Shown: one piece after another, positions 12,428-24,540 of the stretch | Numbering within the stretch: the first letter of the stretch is position 1 | Layout: every line of letters starts with the position of its first letter | Assembly (NCBI GenBank): GCA_030272585.1 | Contig: BSYQ01000006.1 | Coordinates: forward strand, 5,605,001-5,669,000 | Direction: 5' to 3' | Origin: Bryopsis sp. KO-2023 | Lineage: Eukaryota > Chlorophyta > Ulvophyceae > Bryopsidales > Bryopsidaceae | DNA: 64,000 bases | The notes under the pieces: model-generated | Seen by the model: only the letters and a program-made list of their open reading frames with translations | Told to the model about the DNA's origin: nothing | The model's database searches: none | Program-made: the position numbers and the translations under genes

Positions 12428-13854
12428 CCGACGCAAACGCCGGCGTCTACCCCACTGTTCCAGTTTACACTAATAGATCAGACAGATTGGCTGAAGCTGC
12501 CCCTTCAAACTACACTCAGTCAGATGCACCCCCACCGACGCTTGAATCCACTGGTCAGATGATGTTTCTCAACCGGGGATTACCACTTGAAAATTGCACT
12601 GTCACGGAAGTCTCATGGACCTCTGTAGGGTTCATGTATCCGATGGATATTTAATCGCAGTTTTTTGGGGATTGGGAAATTGAAATAATGGATGAAAGGA
12701 CTGAACAGGTGGGGAAGATGCACATCCTGGGAACAAGGAGATATCATTCTCCTTTCTTTCTGAGGAAAATCAATTGTGTGGCTCACACTAACTGCCCTTC
12801 TCCCCTCCCATATGTGTCACTCTTTGCACAATCACCCTTGTCAACCTCAGAAATGCATTTCGCTTCTTCTGCAGTGTGCTGGAGACTGGACGAAGTGTGT
12901 TTCTGGAGGAGATTACTGTTCTCTGCCAAAATGACACTTTGTCCAGTCTCCAGCACACAGTCGGGAGTGTGCTCTTCTTTTCTTTGAAGCTAAAAATTAA
13001 GGGGAAAAAAAACACACACAAAAAAACGAAAAAACATTGCAGCAAGAGTTGCATGATTTCAGTAAGCACTGTTCTTACACATGACAAATCAGCTATAACA
13101 GCACCAACATATACATATCCATAACATCTCTTTTATACGCATTGCTCCCCAATAATTGCTGGTATTCGCTAGCCAACACCAGAATCCTTCTTTCAGGAGG
13201 AAATGAAAGACACTCTGATTTTGACCAGCTTCACTTATTCTGTTTAAGGAACAACCCTCGTACAAACTGAAGCAAGGTCTTTTTCACATAGTCTTTTTCT
13301 TTCTTCCTTTTTTTCCTTTTAACCTTTTTTTTCCCCCTCCTTGCAATAAATCATCGACATTGATCAAGAGTGTAACAAAATCTATAGTGGTAGCCCACCC
13401 CACCCACCTTTTTTCAAAGAAAAAAAAAAGACAAAATGTATACACGCCGACATCCAAAAAAACAGCACAGTCCACCCCAAACAACACCGACGAGGTCTTC
13501 TCGACAGTTTCAAAAAAAGAAAAAAAAAACGAGGATAAAGCGTTATTTTTTTTCTTTTTTGAACCCCCTCTTGCCTTATTCCATAGTTCAACATAAACTC
13601 CAATACAATTCCAGAAATTGTGTGTCTGCATGTAAGACACAAAACCCTCCCCCCCCAAACACCACCAGTTTTGACCTGGCCAGTGAAATCAGGTCAAAAC
13701 TCCCTGGGGGTAATCTTGAAAAAACCCCATCATCCATTAACAAACGATAACAACAAAACACACACATGCACACACCACAAAGAAAAACACGAAACAACAG
13801 CCAGTCATTCTCCTGACGAAAACTCAAAGGCCAAAAATGCGTTCGAAGTCCAAA
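12428..13854. other. Intergenic, convergent gene ends, holds an inverted repeat
   Basis: No convincing gene. An open frame at 12415-12654 could be an extra 3' exon of the upstream gene. The 12875-12957 hairpin is listed separately. The remainder is A-rich or C-rich low-complexity sequence with CA-rich runs. Confidence 0.45.
12875..12957. repeat. Long imperfect inverted repeat (hairpin)
   Basis: Arm 12875-12906 is the reverse complement of 12926-12957 at 28 of 32 positions. The outer 17 bases (tgtgctggagactggac) match perfectly. The 19-base loop is partly self-complementary (aggaga against tctct), so the folded stem could approach 40 bp. No coding or transposon context was recognised. Confidence 0.85.
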
Positions 13855-16800
13855 TCAGGTCTTCCTTTTCAAACATGCCATCATAGCATCCAGCACCTCG
13901 GTTTTCATACACATGGAAAAATCCAAATGGCTGTGATTGAATTCCCAATAGCGGCAGTCCACTCCTCTTTTCTTAGCCTCTTGGAAATGTATTTGGACGT
14001 CTTTGTGTGATATCACACCGTCACTCTTTCCCGACATGAAATCCACAGGCACATCAATCCTGGCAGAAAAAAAAAAACAGGGAACACCACTCACACTTTA
14101 TCACACTTTCACCCTCTATGCCCAGTTTTAAAAAGAAACAGAGAAATAACAATACGTGTGCTTCATTCCCAGTGAACCTTTATTATCCCACCCCTTATCC
14201 CCAATTATTGGAAAACTATCCTTGTTCACAATTGCATGATTCAAAAAAGAATAAAAAAACCTGGTCAACTCCTGGAGCAGAGGATTTCATTCAATTTTTT
14301 GGTGTATTGTACCGTGTTTATTATTATTACCTGTGATATTCATCCGAAACATTCAGAGGTGTCGTTCGTCCATAGTGAACCAGATTTCCCCATCGACTGC
14401 CGTAATCGTACATTTCGAACTTCCCAGTGTGAAACCACTGGACCATGTGCAGCCCAGTGTGCAGCGAAATGCCTTTTCATAGAACAAAAGAAACAATTCG
14501 CTTCAACAGTGAACGAGGTTTTTCCAAAAATGATAAAATGCCTTTCATAGAACAAAAGAAACAATTCACTTCCACAGTGAACGAGGTTTTTTACAAAAAT
14601 GAAAATATCGAAACTATGTTTTTTTAAAGAAATCAAATTGATTCCAATCTTGACGTAAGTACATTCAACGAAAAATAAGAAATAATATTTTCCTCCTTGG
14701 CATGTTATTTTCTTTTCCCTCAAAAAACTAATGTGGCGGGTTTGTTCCCCGAGAAAATACACAGCAACAGATTTACAAAGAACTGTTGGATTTACGATTT
14801 CACTCCGTGAATTTGTGTTTGGTAATATTTTGCCTGAGTATTTATTCACATGAATCACCTGGAGTGTAGGGATTGCTGTAATGAGGTGCACAAGCTGCTT
14901 TGTTCCAAGCACTCCCATCACAAGTCCACACCTCCATGAACCTCCGTGCGATTTCCCCCAAAGCCGGCACCCTCTTGAAATCGTGGAGGAATTTGAACGC
15001 CAGCAATCGTAGCAACCCGCTGGGCATTTGCACTCCGAAACCGGGCAGCCGGAAAACGTTGATCATGCACCAAGCCAAAGGCTTGAGAAAATAGTTGGAG
15101 AAAAAAGCCATCGGGGGTAGATGCCGATGGAATCCGGCAGGGGCCAGCAGAACCAGTCTGTCGAAACCGTGCAGCTTTCCTTTTCGCAGGCTCGATATCA
15201 CGTGAATGAGAATGGATGCACAGCCCAAGCTATGACCGACAGCACTCAAAGAATACCCCTGGTCCGATTCCTCCAGGCCAAAATTCAGGTTCTGTGATTT
15301 CCGGAAGGTTTTGCCACTATTGTTGCGTTGATGGTTCGATTCTGAGGCTGGGCGAAGGATGGATTGCCGACGGCCCAACTCCTTGCGTTTCACGGCGTCG
15401 ATATGCTCCACAAAAGCCTTCACATCCACCTCGCCCAGCTCATTGATCGTGAATTTCCAGTACTCTAGGCCAGATTGCATCTCTGGGTTGACATGCTCCC
15501 TGGGTGGTGTGTTTCTGGAATTGCCCAACCAAACATCGTATCCCTGGTTGTAAGCTTCGAAAGCCGGGGACGATGTTACTCCGCCCGCCACCCAACAGAT
15601 AGATGAGTCCAACATTCCATGCAAGAAAAATGTAGCTTTTTTGGAGGCTGGTCGAGGGATTCTGTGCATGGTTATGATGTAGCCGTCCCGCGTGCATACT
15701 TTATGAACTTCTAAAGGATATCCAGAAACTTTAATCACATCAGCCGCCGTTTGGACGGGTTCCCAGCCGGCGGGGCAAGGCAAGCTCAGCTTTCGAGGTA
15801 CACAAATATTCCCTTTCTGTTCAAAAAAACAACAAAAACTAATTCGTCTGTGGAATTCGTATGCACGTGTGCGTGCAACTTCAATTTCCAAAGCAAAAAA
15901 ATGTCGGCGCACTTTGCTCAGTTCATACAAAATAAACACTGGTCAAAACAGCGACCTTGGACAGGGAGTGTCTTGCTTACAATTCTTTCTGTTGGTAGAA
16001 ATGAGGCAAACCAGTGATTCAAAATTTTGAATGGAACAATGTTCTGATCATGGAAAGCTACTGGCTATCGACTTGCCTTAGGTTTGGGTTTCAGGGCCTT
16101 GGATTTCGGGGAGGAAGATCTTGTATGCAACACCCCAATGATCCACAACAAGACCTTTATGCTTTTAAATACCCACGAAACTGAAAGCTCCACAACCAAC
16201 TGCATATCATCGAGGGTTCCTCGACCCACACCTGGCATTAAACCACAAACAAAAATATCTAAAGCTGTTTCCACTTTTTACCACAAGTCTTACTTCGAAG
16301 GTGGAAGCCTCACGTAGCAGCCCACCACAAAAATATGAGTGAAAACGCAGAAATCTACTCTTCAGGAGGAAAATGGATTTTTGTTTTTGGGGGGGGAGGG
16401 AGGGGGGAGGGAGGGGGTCGGCATTTTTAATCAACTTACTGCCCATGACATCCATGTGCACCAGGGGATAGGTCGGAAGCCTCAAGATATTGGGTGCACA
16501 GCGAGGCGACGAGTATACACTCGAAGAGGACTCCTCTGAAATGGAATCTGGCCACCGCACAAACATCCATCAACATTTGAAGCCAAAATCTACCTTGCAA
16601 CTATCCCCCTTGATTACATGGTTTTTGAGGTCAATTCTTTCTTTTTTTTTTTTTTGGGGGGGGGGGGGAGGGGATCTTTTCACCTGAAAAGGCAATATGT
16701 CCGTGAATATTTATGAAGTTCGCATTTTGATTTTCTGCACACAAATTTTGCGAGTTCCAGGATTGGCAGCGTGTCCTGGGCCACGCCTCTCACCCGAATC

Positions 16801-17121
16801 GCAGTCGTCCGAGCTCCCACAACTCCCCACCGTGATCAGACTGTTCAGACTGCTCTCTCGCTGCATCGCCCAGAACCTCCTCTTCTCCAAGGCTTGCTCC
16901 TGGCGACCCCGGACTCTGCTCTTGTAACTACAATCCCAACCGCCCACCAGACACGAAATCACAAAATCCAGAAGCGCCGTGTAGAGCAGGAAACATTCCC
17001 TGACCAACGCCCTGCAAAGCTCCTCGGACTCCGTCACTATCGATCGCACGGCGCTCGAGATCGTTTCGGTGGCGGTGGGAGAGTCCATCTCCATCGCCGC
17101 CTTGAATCGAGGAGCTCGCAT
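13855..17121 (-). CDS. Alpha/beta-hydrolase lipase (Arabidopsis At1g73920 type)
   Basis: Six minus-strand exons, 17121-16794, 16535-16440, 16231-16077, 15816-14859, 14472-14331 and 14059-13855, give 627 residues. A long N-terminal region has hydrophobic segments (FLLYTALLDFVISCLVGGW and WVFKSIKVLLWIIGVL). It is followed by the lipase-associated segment (VIKVSGYPLEVHKVCTRDGY), the oxyanion-side FLHGMLDSS, the nucleophile elbow GHSLG (Ser near residue 389), TPGISLHTGL, an acidic region (SGKSDG) and the likely catalytic His in EFNHSHLDF. The arrangement matches plant membrane-associated acid-lipase-like proteins; the substrate is unknown. The third intron uses a GC donor (AAG then gcaagt at 16076). 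An upstream in-frame extension was considered, but the only connecting intron would be 46 bp. Confidence 0.85.
14471..14606. repeat. Imperfect tandem duplication at a splice acceptor
   Basis: Two copies of about 67 bp, 14471-14539 and 14540-14606, share catagaacaaaagaaacaat, cagtgaacgaggttttt and caaaaatga blocks. On the minus strand the first copy supplies the acceptor of lipase exon 5 (AG just before 14472); the second lies in the intron upstream of it. Confidence 0.8.
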
Positions 17122-18166
17122 GGAGCCCTGTTTCCGATCTGGTGGGTTGGGCGGCGACTCTTTCCTTTCCTACCCGCCGTTGCCCACCATAATGACCCGA
17201 AGGCTGCTCTACGGGGCAAAATCCCTCGATCCCACCCGTCATATCAAGTGTGAGCGTAAAGGGTGGGGTGGTTTTCCTTTGTTGAAATCGATATTTCATG
17301 CGGTACAGCCTTCTATTCCACACATTCTTGCCCACGCTCGAGACTGAGCTCAGTGAGGGATTCTGTAAAGGTCGGGAGGTGAAGGTCGGGATGGCACTGG
17401 GGCTGCGATCCATTGCTCAAACTGTCGTTGCATACGGTAGGCGATGCAGAGCTCACACTAGAAGCACCCCTATTTCAGTTTCACGGGCGTTTTCCTACTG
17501 TTGTAACGCATAGACTTCTCAGAAATGCTCTCTTTCTAGATTCCAAAGACAACTTCCCTCCTGATGTATACAATAACGATCAATTTCAGAGGAAAAGAAA
17601 TGGGATCAACACACCATGCTTTACTTTCAGAGGTCAATCAGATATCAATCCTGAAGCGAAAACGATCCACCATCCCAATTCTGACTGAGAATATAAAACT
17701 GGGGTTAAAAATAAAATAAAATCTATCATTGAACCTAAAATTCCCAACAACAATCCCAAGAACACCACAGAATGGCGCATAATGCAACGTCATATGCTGC
17801 ATCGATCAATACTGTATTTCCACAAAAGATGGCGCCCACCACCCACAGCAAATATCCCCCACTTGTTCCTTAAACCCCCTCACAGGCCTCCCAATACCTC
17901 GGTTCAAAGAGAGTGTTCATATTTCCCATTTCAGCCCATCTTTCATGAAAATTAATCAAAAAGCCTGACACTCAGACCGTGAAAAAAAATATAGGCAATG
18001 CTCCAGCATCCTTGCTAATCCCTTCCCAACACCCCCAGTCTCAATACTTTACAGAATTGTTTTATCCAGGCCATTGCCAGAAAGGTACTAAAGAAGTTTA
18101 TCGCTAATGTATCGAACCCCTCTACCCCCCCCTTTTCATTAACCCTAACCCACATAAATACGTTGG
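17122..18166. other. Intergenic between two minus-strand genes
   Basis: It should contain the lipase promoter and the 3' untranslated region of the PP2-A10-like gene. The first 290 bp are fairly GC-rich and open on the minus strand, so an additional lipase 5' exon is possible. Nothing else was recognised. Confidence 0.4.
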
Positions 18167-19558
18167 CTAAGTGCCAATCGAAAGGGACCGGGTGGTCATG
18201 TAAAGCACCACAGCCATTAGCACCACCAACCATGTGCAAAATCCTTGAACCGAAAACAAGCCTGACTCCCCATCTAAACGGAATTTCTGCCCCATGGATG
18301 CAAACATGGATGAAGTCACTTCTGGAACAGACAAAACCACCCCCCTGGCACCCTCCCTTGCAGCACTGCCCGCTAAACTCACTGCTAAATCCCTGGCTTC
18401 AGGGATCCTACAAAACGTGACCAAAGCTTCTACTACTGGCTGGAGGGTTTTGCTGGGAGGGGCCTCCCATGAGGAGGAAACTGAAGCAGCAGGTGTGGAG
18501 AATGGGCTAGGGCTGGATGTCTGAGGATGGGAGGGGATTAGAGTGATTGGGCTCCGAGGGGAGGGGTAGGGAGAAGATGTGGGAATAGAACCCTCTTCGT
18601 CCAGGTTGTTGACGGAAACTGAGTGCGGGGATTGAGCGTCGCGGGGTTCCTGAGCGTAGCGACGAGTGGCAGCTTTAACCAGGGACGACATTGCCTCCCT
18701 GGAAGAGGTCCCAGCGATTTCTTTCAGCGCCTCCGCGTTTTCAGGGCGAGACATCGCTCCGAAGATTCCTTCGGCCACGTTTACCCCTTCCATCCCCTCC
18801 ATGCACGCTCCGACAAAACTTCTCGCGAATGCGCTGATACCCACCCCCATCAATTTCTCCCCCTTTTCCGTCGCTAACGCGTCCACGATTTCGGAAACGA
18901 ACGAACCGAGAACAGAGTCGTTTCTCGACTTTCCAATCCCAACCACCACCCCTCCATTCCTTCCCGGCCCAACGTGCAGGCACTCACACAAGCTTCGCAC
19001 AGTGTTCCGGGCAGCTACGCTCATCGCCAGAGAAACCAAGTTCCTTCCTCGCTCGGATAAAAAAGCGTCAATGGCCCTGGACAGCAGTCTGTCGACGACC
19101 CCCATCCCCCTCTGTATATCATCTTCGTCCAGCCCAGCATTCCCAACCCCTTCCACCACGGACGCCGTCAACGACCGCGCGGCCAAGCAGACTTCCCGAG
19201 ACCTCAAAAACTTGCATAGCTGTTTGACGCTCCGTGGAATCTCGTCGTCATCAGAATCCAGAAACTCTTTCAAGTCGACCAGCGCTCGAGTCGATAACTC
19301 CGCAGCGCAGGAAATCGCTTCGGCGACGTTCCAACCGGCCAGCACCAACCTTCGGTACGATTCGAGACTCTTGGACGCTTTTCCCGACCAAAAGATTCGA
19401 TGAACCGCATAACCACCCCCAGTCAAAACCAAAGCCGCCGCGCAGAGTTTCCGCTGTTTAGGTGAAAGCATCGAGATTTCGCTTTTGACTTTTTCGAAGC
19501 TGGCCTTACGGAAAAAACATCGCAAAAAATCGTCGCAATAAAACCAAGGAAGACGCAA
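18167..19558 (-). CDS. PHLOEM PROTEIN 2-LIKE A10-type protein
   Basis: A single uninterrupted frame of 463 residues in an otherwise intron-rich region. After the N-terminus comes a hydrophobic segment (LCAAALVLTGGGYAVHRIFW), then the block LVLAGWNVAEAISCAAELSTRALVDLKEFLDSDDDEIPRS (seen here as two adjacent stretches) and helical repeats resembling PP2-A10-like proteins of plants, which despite the name carry no lectin fold. A Ser/Pro-rich linker (about residues 315-365) follows, and the C-terminus ends with a hydrophobic helix (LVVLMAVVLYM). Membrane attachment at one or both ends is likely; function is unknown. The start is either the first ATG at 19558 or the internal MLSPKQRK near 19471. 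It is divergent from the coiled-coil gene across 171 bp. Confidence 0.68.
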   Translation of the reverse strand: MRLPWFYCDDFLRCFFRKASFEKVKSEISMLSPKQRKLCAAALVLTGGGYAVHRIFWSGKASKSLESYRRLVLAGWNVAEAISCAAELSTRALVDLKEFLDSDDDEIPRSVKQLCKFLRSREVCLAARSLTASVVEGVGNAGLDEDDIQRGMGVVDRLLSRAIDAFLSERGRNLVSLAMSVAARNTVRSLCECLHVGPGRNGGVVVGIGKSRNDSVLGSFVSEIVDALATEKGEKLMGVGISAFARSFVGACMEGMEGVNVAEGIFGAMSRPENAEALKEIAGTSSREAMSSLVKAATRRYAQEPRDAQSPHSVSVNNLDEEGSIPTSSPYPSPRSPITLIPSHPQTSSPSPFSTPAASVSSSWEAPPSKTLQPVVEALVTFCRIPEARDLAVSLAGSAAREGARGVVLSVPEVTSSMFASMGQKFRLDGESGLFSVQGFCTWLVVLMAVVLYMTTRSLSIGT

Positions 19559-19729
19559 CTCTTCTCAAAATCTTTTTCAAGGAAACATTGTTGGAGTTTT
19601 CTTGGTCGAAAGTCTGTCGACCTCCACGACATAGCTACGTCAGTGCTGAGTGAGCGTCCCCTCTATTTTTGGGACTCAGATTTTTGACCCTCCATTTCTC
19701 AGCAATTTTTTTGGGTAACCCTTTCAAGG
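19559..19729. promoter_or_regulatory. Bidirectional promoter region, 171 bp
   Basis: Separates the PP2-A10-like start codon (minus) from the coiled-coil gene start codon (plus). It is the shortest such spacer in the window. No motif was identified. Confidence 0.4.
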
Positions 19730-21233
19730 ATGTCGAACGGAAATGAAAAATTCCAAGGTACGGAGATCACCACAAGAAAGTCACCGTTTCAAATTGCTGT
19801 GAATGAAGTTGAACCTGGCTTTGCCCAACACCACCAATTAAAAACCCACCTGAACTGCAATGCATGGTAAGTTTCAGTACAGATTTTCCAACTCGCAAAG
19901 AATACCCAATAGAGCCGGCAAGTCCCCTCCCCCCTCTGTATGGAGACGTTATTTATCCATCCTTTTCCGAAAGGATCCGATCCTCTCCCAGTTTCTAGTT
20001 TGTCCAGTCATTCTTAGGCAATAATGTCGAATGCTGTGTAGGGGATGCTGCTGAGGAGAATGAGCTGGATGTGGGCGACATGGATGACAATAAACTCTCA
20101 GAGTTGATGAAGAGAGACCCCAAGTTCATCACTCGACTCATCTCGGTGGGCCAAATTCCATGCCCATCGATTCGCAAAGCTGCGAAGCATTCACATCTTT
20201 TCCATACAGGACGAACTGACCTCAATCTCCTTGAATAGGATTTTTATTATGCGTGAAATGATGTATTGTCTGAATTCGATCGATCGATTAATCAGGATCT
20301 GGACAAATCCATGCACAAGATGTTGGGCGAACGGGAGATGCGCAGACAGCGTATCGAGCGAAACCTTGCTGAAATCAACAGGATCAATGGAGAGGTCGAT
20401 GCTCACATCATGCCCAACTTGGTAAGGAAAGATCTGCAGTCGATTTTACAGTTGGACCATTATATTTGAACTATGCGACCCTCAATGCTGTGTAAAAAAA
20501 TTCCACTGACATGGAGCTGTCTGGAGGTCAACTTTTTGTGGATCTTTTCGTTTTCTCAGTCACGATTGCGGGAAGATGTCAAATCGAAAAAGGAACTGAG
20601 CGAGCATTTGAAGAAGGAGATTGGCAAGCAGGGGCTCACCTTCACCAACCTTGAGAGGAACGCTGCAGCCCTCCTGAGAAAAGCTACGCATTCCAGCAGA
20701 GGGATCACGGTAATGAGCCATTTTTCCGGAGATAATCCAACCTCCAATATATCTATGTACTGTGTTTTTGCCGAGTTCTAAACAACTCTACATGTGAAAA
20801 CTGTTCTAAGCATTGCAAAAATTAAGAATCGACACTTCAATTTTTTTTTATTGTGGGGGAGGGAGGGTTCTTAGAAGGAAGAAAATGTAGTCCCTCACTC
20901 AACCCCCCCTCAAATCCGAAGGTATTTTCGCAAGGAACAAGCAACAGTTCTCACTGGTCGATGGCTGATTTCACAGTCAAAGACGTTTACAGAAAAGGGA
21001 AAAGACTGTCCTGTTTTGTTCCAATGACCATCCTCTGCTGGGCAGTTTTCAGTTCGTCATCAGCTGGTGATGGTTTCGTGAATTTTTGGGTAAGATTTGA
21101 CATTTGCCATTCCTTCTTCGTTTTCTTTCAGAGGACGGTTGCTTCCAACTCTCTTCAAGAGACCCGAGGATTCCGATGTGACATTCCAACCACCACCCTC
21201 ATCAAGACCAAGAAACCATCCTCCCAATTGTGA
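19730..21233 (+). CDS. Small coiled-coil protein, unknown function
   Basis: Five exons, 19730-19757, 20042-20145, 20296-20421, 20560-20709 and 21132-21233, keep frame and give 169 residues. An acidic N-terminus (DAAEENELDVGDMDDNKL) is followed by a long heptad-like helical region across exons 3 and 4 (DLDKSMHKMLGEREMRRQRI, then EINRINGEVDAHI and SRLREDVKSKKELSEHLKKE). The tail is basic and Ser-rich. Size and composition resemble tethering or adaptor subunits that form coiled-coil bundles, but no family could be named. An alternative exon inside the last intron (about 20924-21089) stays open and also keeps phase, so two isoforms are conceivable. Confidence 0.6.
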
Positions 21234-21682
21234 CCAGAATTCTGGCTGTGTCAACTTGCAACATTCACAACCCCTCACCAATCGAACAGGAAAGGCTACC
21301 CCCCCCTCTCTCTCTCTCTTTTCAATCTTATTTTTCGTCGACCTGAGCATGGGGGCCCAGCGACACGGGTAAAATCACATGCAAGGATGGAGCTGATTTC
21401 AAAAGCAATACAGCAAATTCCAAGAACCGGCACAGGCAGAGTCTAGCTATAGCCCCCTCATAACTCCCCCCGAAACTTTGACCATGCAAAAACCTGGATA
21501 AAGAAGCCACAAACATTTCCGACCAGATCATTAATTGCAGTAAAAAAAACCCAGTTCGTTGATTTTGTCATGAAGGGTTAAGGCAACCAACCCATTCACT
21601 TCATCCATCAACATTGGCCAAAAAAGGAAACTGGCAATCTAAAAGAAAGGAATCTATCAGTCAGACTGAGGCCAATTCATCA

Positions 21683-24302
21683 TTAGTCATCGTCTGAGGA
21701 TGCATCGCTGGGTTCACCATCGATGCCATCATCTTGGTCATTCTCTGGACCACTCTCATCAGAGTCATCTGAATCTTTCCCTTTCCCACCCCCTTCGCTT
21801 TCATCACTATCATACTGATCCCAGTTTTTGGCACCTCCTGGTGGGGAAAAAAAAACAAAACAAAAAACCAATGAAACAATGAAGATTTCTCCACAATGTG
21901 CATGCATGGATTGTCATAACAGTTGCATGCAGTGATTTTCTAACTGTGGAAAGTCGAAAATTAGAAAATATGTGTGCGTTGTATTGAGAAGAAAAGTGGA
22001 AATTTCATGGCTGGAAGTGGAATCGGTCGATTCAAGTATATGTCGAAAATAATGCAAAGAGCGATCCGCACCATCCAATCCAGTGAACGAATCTTGCAAT
22101 GCTGCCCACTCTTTCTTCTTCTTTTCTTCCTCTCTGGCGAATTTCTGCAGGGGCAGACAAAAAAAGCAAACAGAAAAAAAAATCATTAGCAGCAATCAAC
22201 AGGGTTGTACGAAAAAAGTTACACCTGATGGTGTTTTTGGGGAAAAAATGGGACCACCAAACCCCAAATTGCAAAAATTATTATACAAACAAACAAGAAA
22301 CAAAACACGAATACTCGCTTGTTTGAAAAAGAAATTGAAAAAGAAATTGGAAATAATAAAATAGAAAAAATAGGAAAAACCTGGAACAAATTTGAAAAAA
22401 ACGAGGGGTATTGGTTTTTTTCTGTCCTTGGGGTGTTTTTTTTTTTAAAGTTTTTTCACCGCAAGGTTTTTTTTTCCGTCAAGAACACGCACACAAAGAG
22501 GCCTAAACAAACCAACACTAGTCTTCCATCGTTTCTTCTTCTCTTTTGCAAGATAATTACTGCTGCTGTTCATACTTTGTTTTTGGATTGCTTTTCTTCT
22601 TGTTCCAGCGGTTTTCTCATTTCCGAAAGAAATCGCTTCTTGTTTTTTGCAGCCTTCTCTTTGGACTCCGTGATTTCCTGCTTTTTGAATTTCGACACCA
22701 TGTTGAATAACCGCACGACACCCCTGTCATGAGCACACACATTCAGAAACGAAATCCATACAACAGGAAATTTCATTGCTTTGGATAAATGTTGAAGAGG
22801 GGCCAGAGGGAACCTTCAGTGCTGTCAAAATGACGATATTGAAATTTGAAACGAGAAGCAAAAATACCTAATCACCTTGTGGCAAGTTTTCTCAGCTCAC
22901 GCTCCTTTTTATCATGATTTGCATCTTCTCCAGGAATGGGAATTTTCTGTCAAATCCAACAAGACTTGTCAACTTTTATTTTTATTTCTATTTTGTTTTA
23001 AGAAAATACCCCCTTCTGGGCAGCCACCCCTTTTTGGACTCAAACTCGTCTCAGTCGGACAGGCGGTCCGCACCCCCCCCCCCCCAAAAAAAAAACACAT
23101 TAACACAAATAATAATAATAAAATGTACATCCATTTTTTTTTTTTTGTCTCAAAGCAAGGATTTCACTGACAGTATGAAAGGTCAGTTTCTTATCTCATT
23201 TACAGTAAAAACAAAATTGTAAAATTAAAAGAAAATCTGAATATATATTGGGTTTATTTCAGCTTCAACTCAAAATTTTTTATTTATCTTTTTCGTTTGC
23301 ATATGACACATCCGCCTGCGGAAGAGCACAGTCTAAAAAAAACAACTTACTGTTCGGCCCCTGGACACAATTTCTTTCCGTGTTTTCGCTCGAGCTTTTG
23401 CCTCCCTGGCATCATCCAACTCTTCCCTACGCCTTTTCAACGATTCTTGAGATTTCTGCCCAGAAAAAGCAATAACAAAATATCACCAATCGCCAATCTG
23501 CTTGGTTTTTCTGATACGCGCAATAATCCATTGGGCTCGAGTGCTTATTTTATTTTTCTCTTAACCTTGCTTCAAAACTAGTTGTGGAAAATCTTACCCC
23601 TAGCACTCTCAGATCCTTTTTGGATGTTTGGTGGAGGGTTCGAGCGAATGCTTCTGCTAAGAGCTTCCCACCCTGCACGACAGATTTCGATTTTTTTGGC
23701 CCTCTTCCAGACTTTGCTCTCTCTTTGACAGGATCCGGTCCAGCATCTGAATGCAAAAAGTTTTTTTTTTTTTTTAAATGAGTGCATCTTCACAAGGATC
23801 GGGACATCGGAGCTCAATTGAAACAAGTAGAGTTTCAAAAAAAGCAAGAGCTTGGGTAACCAACAAAAAAAAGTAAAATATAATAATAAAATACATAAAA
23901 ATGTATTTTCGACATGGGATCACACTTGATTTTGCACTCCAACATTTTTGGCAGATTTGTTTTTGAAAATTTGGATCTGTAATGCAAGAATCTGAATTTT
24001 CTTCTCTTTCATTTCTGCAATATCGTGTTTGGAACAGTAAGAAGCCACACACCACCGTCAGAGTGACTCGCTTCTGCAGAGCTCAGTTCGCTCAGTTCTT
24101 CGGACGCATCGCCGTCGTGCCCAACGCCATTAGATCTAATAACGTCTTCCTCTCCATCTGCAGCATTACCAACACTATATAAGTCGAGACACGAGTCACA
24201 CCACGAGAAAAAAAAAAACTACCGATCGCCAGGTCACACTTTCTCAACTCCACGAAAAGGAAACGCACCGAGCCTCTCCACGAGCGCCGCCATCTGGGTC
24301 AT
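21683..24302 (-). CDS. RRP15: Ribosomal RNA-processing protein 15
   Basis: Eight minus-strand exons, 24302-24269, 24157-24056, 23746-23598, 23455-23351, 22946-22876, 22723-22576, 22144-22072 and 21837-21683, encode 278 residues. An acidic N-terminal tract (SEELSELSSAEASHSD) precedes a Lys-rich region. The RRP15 core follows: KERELRKLATRGVVRLFNMV, then SKFKKQ, and after a linker EMRKPLEQEE. The penultimate part KFAREEEKKKKEWAALQDSF leads into GGAKNWDQYDSDESEGG and a long Asp/Ser tail. This is the order in RRP15, a nucleolar factor for pre-60S maturation. The first exon codes for only 11 residues and a split codon. A 41 bp pseudo-intron solution for the 5' part was rejected because direct joining keeps phase. 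Confidence 0.85.
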
Positions 24303-24540
24303 CTGGAAAACCGTCTGTTTGCCAGAAACCCAACAAATTCGAAAAGAGTTGTGTTGGTTGGGGGTTCTGACGAATCGCATCAGAGCGGAGTAATGTATCG
24401 TATGACAGACAGGCGAGACTGACTTTTTTTTATCGTTGCAGTTCGCCCAGTAGCATTTGCAAGTGTTTCTGCTGTTCGGTGCGGTTTATCAGAACTCGCC
24501 TGCCGAACGTCAACTCCGCTCGGAAGGTCCTCCTCTAACC
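24303..24540. promoter_or_regulatory. Bidirectional promoter region RRP15/RNASEK
   Basis: 238 bp between divergent start codons, with CpG-containing sequence around 24360-24420. Function is inferred from position. Confidence 0.4.

Noticed and set aside
14340-14921. 193-codon minus-strand open frame
   Set aside because: It reads through a lipase intron and covers exon 5 in the wrong frame; the spliced lipase frame is the convincing one.
16928-17413. 161-codon minus-strand open frame upstream of the lipase start
   Set aside because: It overlaps lipase exon 1 in another frame, and joining it to the lipase would need an intron of about 46 bp with a weak acceptor. Kept only as a possible extra 5' exon.
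18666-19403. 245-codon plus-strand open frame
   Set aside because: Entirely antisense to the intronless PP2-A10-like gene; a shadow of codon bias in a GC-rich exon.
24015-24055. A 41 bp intron and extra exon in the RRP15 gene
   Set aside because: It leads to a stop or a phase clash with the next exon. Direct joining of 24056 to 23746 keeps phase and the RRP15 match.
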